Shown here: piece after piece, positions 1 through 7,205 of the stretch
Numbering within the stretch: the stretch's first letter is position 1
Layout: each line of letters begins with the position of its first letter
From: Ilumatobacteraceae bacterium
GTDB lineage: Bacteria; Actinomycetota; Acidimicrobiia; Acidimicrobiales; Ilumatobacteraceae
DNA: 55,680 nucleotides
NCBI GenBank assembly: GCA_022425725.1
Contig: JAKMEY010000029.1
Location: 1 to 55,680 of the forward strand
Reading direction: 5' to 3'
Notes under the pieces: generated by a model
The model's input: only the letters and a program-made list of their open reading frames with translations
The model's database searches: none
What the model was told of the DNA's origin: nothing
Program-made: the position numbers and the translations under genes

Positions 1-1070
1 ATCAACACAAAACTGCCGACCAAAATGACTCCACTCGCCGCGATGCCCATCATCGAAAGTGCTGCTCGACGTCCGATGCGACTGGTGGCCTGCAGTAGCG
101 GGAAGCCCGTCGACGGATCGACAGCCCCAAACGTTGCTTGAGTCGTTGACTCGTTTCCAGAGGTTGAACGAGTTGATGTTGACGTTGATGGCGAGGTGCT
201 CGCTGTCTGTGACGATGTGGAGCCATCTCCACCAACCCCGGTCGATACATCGGGATGGAGCAGGGCAACCCGCTCGAGGATTGAGGAGCGAAGACCAATC
301 GGTGCTGCAAATGCTGGTGCCGCACCAACGAGGGCGAGAGGAGCAAATCGACGCCGTGAACGCTCGCAGGTATTGCACGCATCGATATGTCGTGACACTC
401 GTTTGCGAAGCAACACGGTGAAGTCACCCGACCACCCTTTAAGGATGGCGTCGAGTTCGTCGCATTCCTTCCGGCCTCGACGCGCAACACAATATGCGCC
501 AAGGCTGCGCTCAGTTCGTTCGCGCATCCGGTGAACAAGCCCATAGCTTTGCTGTGCCGACACACCGAGCGCGTCGGCAAGGTCGTCTCCGCTCAGTCCC
601 TGGCGGACACTGAGTTCGAGAACGAGTTGATCACGAGCGTCAAGACCTGAGGCTGCGACCCGAACGAGCTCGGCGAGCTCAGCGCCTTCGAGTGCATCAT
701 CGACCGCATCGGAAGAGGAGGGGGTGGAGGGAAGCATCGCGTCATGCTCTGGAGCTGAGAAGTCGGTGATTGCTTGGCGGGACCGTCGTCGAGACCGTCG
801 ATAGACCTCGTTGCGAAGAATTGCGAAAAGCCACGGTTTGAGTCGTGATGGGTCGCGCAATTGACCGAGCCGCTCGGCTGCGAGCACGAAGACGTCCTGC
901 ACCATGTCGGAGGCGTCGTCGCGGTTGTTCGTCATTGCCGTTGCGGTGTCGAAGAGCGACTGCCCGTAGCGGTCGTAGATCGAACCGAGTGCTGACCTGT
1001 CGCCGGCAAGGTACGACGACACCAGTTCGGCGTCGACTCCACCGTCGCTCGTGATCATTGGTTCGTCCAT
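1..1070 (-). CDS. ECF-type sigma factor with C-terminal zinc-ligand-like motif and membrane tail (3' truncated)
   Basis: The gene reads inward from ATG at 1070 and is still open at the window edge (356 codons visible). Sigma-2 spans about residues 17-92 and includes the DMVQDVFVLAAERL stretch and a PWLFAILRN helix; sigma-4 spans about 138-190 and ends in a helix-turn-helix (DDLADALGVSAQQSYGLVHR). After sigma-4 comes a cysteine/histidine set (C194, C203, then RHIDACNTC with H228, C232, C235) resembling the zinc ligands of zf-HC2 anti-sigma domains. A Ser/Thr-rich linker follows (about 275-315), then a hydrophobic segment at 336-356 that looks like a membrane helix. Known ECF groups with fused anti-sigma-like tails are held inactive in cis; that this one is membrane-held is inference. 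The rest of the C-terminus lies outside the window, and targets are unknown. Confidence 0.85.
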   Translation of the reverse strand, partial: MDEPMITSDGGVDAELVSSYLAGDRSALGSIYDRYGQSLFDTATAMTNNRDDASDMVQDVFVLAAERLGQLRDPSRLKPWLFAILRNEVYRRSRRRSRQAITDFSAPEHDAMLPSTPSSSDAVDDALEGAELAELVRVAASGLDARDQLVLELSVRQGLSGDDLADALGVSAQQSYGLVHRMRERTERSLGAYCVARRGRKECDELDAILKGWSGDFTVLLRKRVSRHIDACNTCERSRRRFAPLALVGAAPAFAAPIGLRSSILERVALLHPDVSTGVGGDGSTSSQTASTSPSTSTSTRSTSGNESTTQATFGAVDPSTGFPLLQATSRIGRRAALSMMGIAASGVILVGSFVL

Positions 1071-1210
1071 AGGTTGGTCTCTCGGCGTGGTCCTTCATAG
1101 TCACCTGTCCAGAGCATGAAGAACACAGAATCTTTCAGAAAGTTCTCAACATTCTTGCCGAAATTGCTGCGAGAATGCAGAAAATTTTCAGGTCGTGGCA
1201 GGCTGGGCAG

Positions 1211-1672
1211 GTGAAAGCCCTCATTCAACGAGTCGAAGAGGCATCGGTAGACGTGGTCGACGGCGACTCACGCAACCGCGTGGGCAGTATCGGAAGAGGC
1301 CTTTGTGTGCTTGTTGGGGTGACACATGATGACACGACGGCCGATGCTGAACGCATCGCAGAAAAGATTTCTCATCTTCGAGTGTTCGATGACGATGACG
1401 GCGTGATGAATCTCTCAGCCACCGAGATTGGTGCTGAGCTGCTCATCGTTTCGCAGTTCACGCTGTACGGAAATACAGCGAAGGGCCGGCGGCCAAGCTG
1501 GATTGCCGCTGCTCGTTCAGAGGTAGCTGAACCCTTGATCGACCACCTCGTCGCCCAACTCCGAGATCGCGGTTTTCGCGTTGAAACCGGCCGATTTAGG
1601 ACGGAGATGAAGGTGTCGATTGTGAACGATGGTCCGGTGACGGTGACCGTCGAGTCAGCATCATCGGGATGA
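1211..1672 (+). CDS. dtd: D-aminoacyl-tRNA deacylase
   Basis: DTD hydrolyses the ester bond of D-aminoacyl-tRNAs (and mischarged Gly-tRNA-Ala), keeping D-amino acids out of translation in the cytoplasm. The product is about 153 aa, the normal family length. The family's N-terminal MKALIQRV is met exactly by starting at GTG 1211. The active-site signatures are present: SQFTLYGN around residue 79 and NDGPVT near the C-terminus, which in the homodimer form the chiral-proofreading pocket. An upstream in-frame ATG at 1175 would add 12 residues unlike the family. The 3' end overlaps the convergent lnt gene by 77 bp. No strong Shine-Dalgarno is visible. Confidence 0.93.
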   Translation: MKALIQRVEEASVDVVDGDSRNRVGSIGRGLCVLVGVTHDDTTADAERIAEKISHLRVFDDDDGVMNLSATEIGAELLIVSQFTLYGNTAKGRRPSWIAAARSEVAEPLIDHLVAQLRDRGFRVETGRFRTEMKVSIVNDGPVTVTVESASSG

Positions 1673-3104
1673 TGAAGAGCAGTAACGCAGCAATCGCAAA
1701 CGGTGCATCACCAATGCGGGTGTAGACCGTTGTTCCTGAGCGTCGCATCGGTGTCGAATACAGCACGGTTTGTTCACTGATATCGCTTCGCTCAAGCACG
1801 TTGCCAGAGGGATCAACGGTGGCTGAGAAGCCGGTGGGTGCCACCTGGATCACCCATCGACCGGTCTCGACCGCTCGAAGCTTGCTCGAAGCAATCTGCT
1901 GACTTTGGACGATTGTCCACGTGTAACTTGCCCCGTTTGTCGGATTGATAATGATCTCGCCCCCCGAGGTCACCGCATCACGACCGCGGCTTCCAAAAAA
2001 CACCTCCCACGAGATCACGACTCCAAATGTGCCGACGCCATCGACGTCGACGACAGCCGGCCCGGTTCCAGAGATTGCATCTTTCGGGATGAGCCCTGTC
2101 GGGGCGCCCAAAGATTCGAGAAGTGATCGAAATGGGATGTACTCCCCAAACGGCACTTTGATGACCTTGACGTATCGGTCGACGACATCTCCGTCAGGCA
2201 TGACGACGTATTGAGCGTTGACGAAGTTGCCGGTCTCTACGTCGTAGACAAACTCAGCATCTTCAGTAACACCGACGACAAATGGCACATTGAGACGCGA
2301 GGATTCGGCGCGAATGAGGTCTGCAACAGCACTGTCGGCAAATGGTCGTCGATCAACGTCAATCGCATTTTCAGGCCACAGCACCATATCGACGTCGCCT
2401 GCTTGGATGAGTTGGCTTGCAGTGAGATGCGCATCGGTGACATCGATCGAAGGCACGTCAAGGGCACTTGTTCCTTGTTGACCGCCCCCTTGCACTGCAG
2501 CGACTGAGACAGGGGCAAGATCGGTACCAGACGGTGCAACGAGAGCAGTGGTGAAGAGCACGACCAACGTTGCCGACATCCACATTGATGTGCGACGTAG
2601 GCCAGTCGAGTGTCGACGGGTTGTGACGAGTTCGGCGATCATTGCCCCGATCGCAAACACCGTCAAGGTGAGCAACGGTACTCCCCCAAGTCGGGCGATC
2701 GGAAGGAGTGGCCCACCTGCCTGACCGATGCCGAGCGTTGCGAGAGGAATACCGCCGAATGGCATGACGAGCCGCGCTATTTCAACGAGTGAATGTGCCC
2801 CGACTCTCCCAAATCGTGAGCGCGTCGGAACAGCGGCGGCGAACGCATGCAGCACCGCAAAAAACAGAACTGCAGCGACGTAGCCGGGCGCAGTGAGGAA
2901 ATACATCCATGCAGTGGTCGGTCCGAACCAAGAAATTCCGAACAGCAACCCGAGAACCCACCGGTCTTGCCAGCGATCTGCACGGAGCGAAAACAACAGC
3001 GCCGCTCCGGCAAGTGCTCCGGGCCAGAATCCCCAAGGGGGCATTGATATTGCTACCAGTGCCCCTGAAAGAAGGGAGGCAAGGCGAGATTGCCGTCTCG
3101 TCAT
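1596..3104 (-). CDS. lnt: Apolipoprotein N-acyltransferase homologue, catalytic Cys replaced by Ser
   Basis: Lnt N-acylates the N-terminal diacylglyceryl-cysteine of lipoproteins in the cytoplasmic membrane. The 502-aa product has about six N-terminal membrane segments (residues 1-200), a nitrilase-type domain, and a last membrane helix at about 470-490. The catalytic Glu lies in LWPEN (E245) and the catalytic Lys in RYVKVIKVPFGEY (K313). The E-to-K and K-to-nucleophile spacings (68 and 52 residues) equal those of E. coli E267-K335-C387, but the third position is Ser365 (VVISWEVFF, codon TCG at 2012-2010) instead of Cys. Activity is therefore uncertain: a serine variant or an altered enzyme. 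The ATG overlaps the sortase stop (ATGA), and the gene closes the hem-sortase-lnt operon. Confidence 0.88.
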   Translation of the reverse strand: MTRRQSRLASLLSGALVAISMPPWGFWPGALAGAALLFSLRADRWQDRWVLGLLFGISWFGPTTAWMYFLTAPGYVAAVLFFAVLHAFAAAVPTRSRFGRVGAHSLVEIARLVMPFGGIPLATLGIGQAGGPLLPIARLGGVPLLTLTVFAIGAMIAELVTTRRHSTGLRRTSMWMSATLVVLFTTALVAPSGTDLAPVSVAAVQGGGQQGTSALDVPSIDVTDAHLTASQLIQAGDVDMVLWPENAIDVDRRPFADSAVADLIRAESSRLNVPFVVGVTEDAEFVYDVETGNFVNAQYVVMPDGDVVDRYVKVIKVPFGEYIPFRSLLESLGAPTGLIPKDAISGTGPAVVDVDGVGTFGVVISWEVFFGSRGRDAVTSGGEIIINPTNGASYTWTIVQSQQIASSKLRAVETGRWVIQVAPTGFSATVDPSGNVLERSDISEQTVLYSTPMRRSGTTVYTRIGDAPFAIAALLLFIIPMMLTRRSPSPDHRSQSTPSSPS

Positions 3105-3745
3105 TGCACGAGCGTTGCAAAGACGGCGTATCGCTGGGCGGTCGAACCGGGCGGGTGGCAGGCAAATAGCGTAGTTGTATACGCCGGGGTTTGATCGATG
3201 ATCCAAAGGTCGGTTGGTTCAATCACCTGCATGTCGCTGACGGCGTAGACGAAACGCCCAGCGTCGGTCTCGTAAATGATCTCATCGCCGACGACAAGTT
3301 CATTGATGCGCAGGAACACTTGGTGTTTGCTCACCCGATGTCCGGCGATAACGACATTGCCTTGAGCTCCAGGCATCGCAGTGCCGGGCCAGTGGCCAGG
3401 GCCCAAGTCGAGGGTGGTGAGTCGAATTCCCTCGTGCAACCCCATTTCGACGTCGATAGCGGGAATCGAAATGGTGCCGAGCTCGATCACGGGCTCTGCT
3501 GCTTTGGTGTCTGAGGGGGGAGGGATCGGCGTTGGAAGAGTGGTTGTCGTCGTGGTGGACGTCGTGGTCGTCGTCGATGTTGTAGATGTCGTTGTTGTCG
3601 GGGTGGACGTCGTAGTTGTCGCAGCGACAGTTGTGGTTGTTGACGGCGCCGTCACTGCGCTGTCGTCATCGTTAAAAAAGGCGACCGACATCACTGCGAC
3701 GATGAGGGTGACCACACCAACAGTGAGCGCAAAGCGACGTGACAT
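3101..3745 (-). CDS. Class E-type sortase with Thr-rich linker
   Basis: Sortases cut a C-terminal sorting signal of secreted proteins and join the product to the cell wall. The 214-aa protein has one N-terminal signal anchor (residues 5-24), a long low-complexity Thr/Ser tract (about 33-75), then a compact sortase domain. The catalytic His lies in VVIAGHRVS, the Cys in LFACHPPGS, and the Arg in TAQRYAVFA, matching the class E CHP-x-R pattern. ATG 3745 is used because it starts just before the anchor and 5 nt after the hemY stop; an upstream in-frame start would lie inside hemY. It sits between heme genes and lnt. Its substrate motif cannot be read here. Confidence 0.88.
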   Translation of the reverse strand: MSRRFALTVGVVTLIVAVMSVAFFNDDDSAVTAPSTTTTVAATTTTSTPTTTTSTTSTTTTTSTTTTTTLPTPIPPPSDTKAAEPVIELGTISIPAIDVEMGLHEGIRLTTLDLGPGHWPGTAMPGAQGNVVIAGHRVSKHQVFLRINELVVGDEIIYETDAGRFVYAVSDMQVIEPTDLWIIDQTPAYTTTLFACHPPGSTAQRYAVFATLVQ

Positions 3746-3750
3746 TGCGT

Positions 3751-5121
3751 TTAGTTTGCCATCGATGCAAGCAATTCCTCTGCCGCGCGGGTGCCATCTG
3801 CAATGCACGCAGGAATTCCGATTCCTCGATATGACGAACCTGCGAGTTGGAGGCGACGGGGTAGCAGACCATCGATCGCAGCAACTCGTTCGGCGTGATG
3901 CGGTCGGTACTGGGTGAACGCATGGGCCCAGCGAGAGACCCTTGCTTCTGCGTGATCGATGTGAATTCCGAGCTGCTGAGATGTTTCTTCAATGGCGTGG
4001 TTTACCAGATCAGCATCACTGAGATGATCGATCGGGAGAGCGTCGCGCCCAAGCGAAATTCGAAGAATTTGTGAACCGTCATCTTGAGCGAGATGGCTCC
4101 ATTTTTGAGACGCAAACGACACCGCCGTCACCAGCCGTTGTTGAGATTTAGGAATGAGGTACCCGGAGCGATTCTGAAGATGTTCAGGCCACTCATTTGC
4201 GGTGACCCGAACGGTGACGATTGCGACATCCGATGTATCGAATGAACCCAATGCTGTTCTGAGATCTCCATCAAAGAGGCGGCTGGCATGGTGTGCAGGG
4301 GTTGCCACGATGACGCCATCGGCTTCGATGTCGTTGACCGCCCATCCGGTGTTCGTCTGCTGTAGTGACTGGCACGGTGACCCACTGATGACGCGTGCGC
4401 GCTCTTCACCATGTTGCTGCAGTGCAGCGACGGTCGAGTGAATGAGTTGTTCCATCCCGAGAGGAGGTGCGCCGAAGATCGGGCCACCTTGAGACGGAGC
4501 CACTTTTCGTAATTTGCGACCGGAGATGAGCGCACTCCGACCCGCCTGCGAGAGCGAGTGCAATTGCGGGACTGCTTGCAGGCTGAAACGATCGGTATCG
4601 GCACCGTAGATCGAGCCGACGAGAGCATCAACGAGACGGTCATGTACGTGATAACCGAATCGGCTCCGAGCCCACTCGCCAATGGAGTCATGATCGATTG
4701 AGCTCCGAGGCCGAACGAGATCTAGCGCCGCTCGAGCAAGCGCGGTGGTCGGCAGCAGCCCTGAACGAGCGATCGCGGTCAGTGACGTTGGCACACCCAG
4801 TGCCAGATCGGAAGGGATGGGGTACAGCTTGCCCGCCCAGATTCCCGCCGATGCTGATGTGGGTGACACGAGTTGCTCGCCGAGACCCACCGTCGAGGCG
4901 AGTTGAACGGCATGTGGGGTGCGAAGAAGAAACGCGTCAGCCGATTCGTCGATAAGCGATGCGCCAAAACGCGAGGTGCGAATCTTTCCGCCAAGGCGTT
5001 CCTCGGCTTCGAGCAGAACGATTTCGGTATCGGTGCTGCTCGTGAGTGTCACCAGTCGATGTGCAGCAGCAACCCCGGTGATGCCCCCGCCGATAACTAC
5101 GATTCGCTCGGCCGTTGGCAC
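3751..5121 (-). CDS. hemY: Protoporphyrinogen/coproporphyrinogen III oxidase (HemY/CgoX type)
   Basis: This FAD enzyme aromatises the porphyrinogen ring; in Gram-positive bacteria its product is coproporphyrin III. The 456-aa length is normal for the family. A dinucleotide-binding fold sits at the very N-terminus (IVVIGGGITGVAAAHRL), followed by a second flavin signature EAEERLGGKIRTSRFG, and the C-terminus carries the usual flavin-closing GSSYRGIGIPACIADG. GTG 5121 is preferred because it lies 5 nt after the hemH stop; the longer reading would run into hemH. Third gene of the hemE-hemH-hemY operon. The gene order suits the coproporphyrin-dependent route of actinobacteria, although the last enzyme (ChdC) is not in the window. 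Confidence 0.9.
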   Translation of the reverse strand: MPTAERIVVIGGGITGVAAAHRLVTLTSSTDTEIVLLEAEERLGGKIRTSRFGASLIDESADAFLLRTPHAVQLASTVGLGEQLVSPTSASAGIWAGKLYPIPSDLALGVPTSLTAIARSGLLPTTALARAALDLVRPRSSIDHDSIGEWARSRFGYHVHDRLVDALVGSIYGADTDRFSLQAVPQLHSLSQAGRSALISGRKLRKVAPSQGGPIFGAPPLGMEQLIHSTVAALQQHGEERARVISGSPCQSLQQTNTGWAVNDIEADGVIVATPAHHASRLFDGDLRTALGSFDTSDVAIVTVRVTANEWPEHLQNRSGYLIPKSQQRLVTAVSFASQKWSHLAQDDGSQILRISLGRDALPIDHLSDADLVNHAIEETSQQLGIHIDHAEARVSRWAHAFTQYRPHHAERVAAIDGLLPRRLQLAGSSYRGIGIPACIADGTRAAEELLASMAN

Positions 5122-5126
5122 TGTGA

Positions 5127-6056
5127 TTAACCCGCGTCGACGACCCGTTGGGCAAGAGCGTGTAAGACCGCCGGGTCGTCGTTGACGCACGCGGTGCGAT
5201 CGAAGGCCAGACCAGCCTGCTCGGCGCGCGCCCGAGCTTCGATATCGAGGTCATACAGCACTTCGAGGTGGTCGGCGACAAATCCGACCGCGCTGACAAT
5301 CACTCCACGGTGTGTGCCGTTTGCTCCGAGGTCATCGATGACATCGAGAATGTCAGGACCGATCCACGGCTCAGGGGTACGTCCGGCGCTTTGCCAACCG
5401 ATTGACCAACCGTTGCCCTCCTCGAGGCCGACTCGAGCAGCAACTGCCTGTGCGGTGGAGCGAAGCTCATCTGGATAGGGGTCACCTGTATCAATAATTC
5501 GTTGAGGCAGTGAGTGAGCGGTGAAGACGACATGGCTGTCTGCTGGCATCTGTTCGAGACGAGCCGCAAGATCGCTGGCGATGAACTCAACAAATGCAGG
5601 CTCTGTCGCCCAGCTGTCGACACCGGAAACAGAGATGCCGTGCGGCTCAGCTGCAGTTCGCGTTCGGTCGAGGTATTGCCCGATGGAATACGTCGAATAG
5701 TGAGGGGCTAGGACAAGACCGGTGATCTTTGTGACACCCTCTGAAGCGAGCTGCTCGACAGATGCCTCAATTTTGGGGTCGGCGTGTTTGAGGCCGAGTT
5801 CAACGCAATAGCCACCAGGGTCGATCGCGTCGAGTTCTTGCTGCAAACGTTGTTGCTGACGTTCGGTGAGTTCGGCCAGCGGTGAAAGCCCGCCGATCGC
5901 CTCGTAGCGGGCGACGAGGTCAGCGAGAGCCTCAGGAGTTGGCGGGCGACCCCGTCTGATATCGGTGTAGTAGGGCTCGATTTCATCGCGGTGGCGAGGG
6001 GTTCCGTACGCCATCAACATGACGGCAGTGTGTGGTTGAGACTGTGGGGAGGTCAT
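5127..6056 (-). CDS. hemH: Ferrochelatase (coproporphyrin type)
   Basis: Inserts ferrous iron into the porphyrin, probably coproporphyrin III given the neighbouring genes and the actinobacterial background. The 309-aa monomer is close to the B. subtilis enzyme in length. The N-terminal LMAYGTPRHRDEIEPYYTDI and the active-site HSLP within FTAHSLPQRIIDTG (about residues 180-195) are present, as is the C-terminal VGFVADHLEVLYDLD segment carrying conserved acidic metal ligands. The cluster of C-terminal cysteines that binds a [2Fe-2S] centre in mycobacterial enzymes is not seen; only isolated cysteines occur. The start overlaps the hemE stop by 4 nt (ATGA), indicating coupled translation. Confidence 0.93.
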   Translation of the reverse strand: MTSPQSQPHTAVMLMAYGTPRHRDEIEPYYTDIRRGRPPTPEALADLVARYEAIGGLSPLAELTERQQQRLQQELDAIDPGGYCVELGLKHADPKIEASVEQLASEGVTKITGLVLAPHYSTYSIGQYLDRTRTAAEPHGISVSGVDSWATEPAFVEFIASDLAARLEQMPADSHVVFTAHSLPQRIIDTGDPYPDELRSTAQAVAARVGLEEGNGWSIGWQSAGRTPEPWIGPDILDVIDDLGANGTHRGVIVSAVGFVADHLEVLYDLDIEARARAEQAGLAFDRTACVNDDPAVLHALAQRVVDAG

Positions 6057-7117
6057 GAGGGGGAGGGCTCCATGGCAGTTTGGTCGTGCACGAAAGCCAC
6101 AACCTCGGTGAGGACTCCGGGGTCAGTATCTGGCTGGACACCATGCCCGAGGTTGAAGATGTGGCCGGGGTGACCACCATTGTCGCGAAGCACCTCCATT
6201 GCACCATCGAGCGCAACATTCACGCCCGCAAGTACGAGCGCTGGGTCGAGATTTCCTTGGACGACAAGGTCAGATCCCATACGTTCGCGCGCAGACGAAA
6301 TTCGTGTTCTCCAGTCGAGACCAAGAATCTGTGGCCCCGCTGCGTACATCGATTCGAGAAGGTGGTCACATCCGATGCCGAAGTGAATTCCTGGGACATC
6401 GGCATGGCGCTCGTTTAATGCGTGAAACACCCGTGTCGAGTGCGGTGCAACAAAGGTGTCGTAGTCACGAGCTGAAAGCGACCCCGCCCACGAGTCGAAG
6501 AGCTGAAAGGCGCGGGCACCGTGGGTGAGTTGAGCTGAGATGAACTCGATGGCGTAATCGGACAGACATTCCATTAAGTCATGCCAGAGCTGAGGTTCAG
6601 CATGCATCATCGCTTTCGTGTGTTGATACGTGCGACTTGGGGCACCCTCGATGAGATAGCTCGCAACGGTGAACGGCGCTCCTGCGAATGCAAGAAGCGG
6701 AACCGATGCCGGAAGTTCGGTGACGAGAATGTCAACTGTTTCGGTGACATGTTGAACGTGTTCGGGCGTGAGCGGCGGCAAGCGTTGAAGATCACCGCGC
6801 GAGCGAAATGGTTGCTCCGCAACCGGCCCGGTACCGGGTGTGACGTCAATACCAAACCCGGTCGCGTGCACCGGTACAACAATGTCACTGAACAGCACTG
6901 CGGCATCAACGTTGTGCCGACGAACGGGTTGCAGCGTGATCTCAGCAGAGAGTTCCGGCTGGGCGATGGCATCAAGAATCGACCCACTGCCGCGAAGTTC
7001 CCGATATTCGGGAAGGCTTCGCCCAGCTTGACGCATGAACCAGACAGGCGTGTGTTGTGCGGGACGCCCGGCGCCGGCATTTAGGAAGGGTGAGTCGGTC
7101 ATAAAAGAGGAAGCCAT
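6053..7117 (-). CDS. hemE: Uroporphyrinogen III decarboxylase
   Basis: Removes four carboxyls from uroporphyrinogen III to give coproporphyrinogen III. The first signature PVWFMRQAGRSLPEYR lies near residue 27 and the second, VASYLIEGAPSRTY, near 150; the C-terminal HIFNLGHGVQPDTDPG closes the active site. About 354 aa, the family norm. ATG 7117 matches the N-terminal length of actinobacterial homologues; ATG 7102 and GTG 7123 are alternatives. A TATCTT hexamer at 7134-7129 could serve as -10. This is the first gene of the minus-strand operon hemE-hemH-hemY-sortase-lnt, divergent from the HelD gene. Confidence 0.93.
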   Translation of the reverse strand: MASSFMTDSPFLNAGAGRPAQHTPVWFMRQAGRSLPEYRELRGSGSILDAIAQPELSAEITLQPVRRHNVDAAVLFSDIVVPVHATGFGIDVTPGTGPVAEQPFRSRGDLQRLPPLTPEHVQHVTETVDILVTELPASVPLLAFAGAPFTVASYLIEGAPSRTYQHTKAMMHAEPQLWHDLMECLSDYAIEFISAQLTHGARAFQLFDSWAGSLSARDYDTFVAPHSTRVFHALNERHADVPGIHFGIGCDHLLESMYAAGPQILGLDWRTRISSARERMGSDLVVQGNLDPALVLAGVNVALDGAMEVLRDNGGHPGHIFNLGHGVQPDTDPGVLTEVVAFVHDQTAMEPSPS

Positions 7118-7144
7118 CGGCACCGTTGAAGATATCTGGACGGG

Positions 7145-7150
7145 TACACT
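7145..7150 (+). promoter_or_regulatory. Possible -10 element for helD
   Basis: TACACT lies about 55 nt before the helD ATG, so this gene would have a short leader; a GGAGA sits about 10 nt before the ATG. No good -35 is seen at normal spacing (TTGAAG at 7126 is only 13 nt away). Confidence 0.35.
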
Positions 7151-7205
7151 TGTCGGACTCCAAAGCCGAGTTCACCCTCCAAGAAGACGCTGGAGACCGA
7201 CAACG

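Noticed and set aside
1175-1210. Upstream ATG start for dtd
   Set aside because: The added residues are not family-like, and GTG 1211 gives the conserved N-terminus.
3381-3917. Val/Asp-rich open frame on the plus strand
   Set aside because: It is the antisense of the Thr-rich linker of the sortase at 3101-3745.
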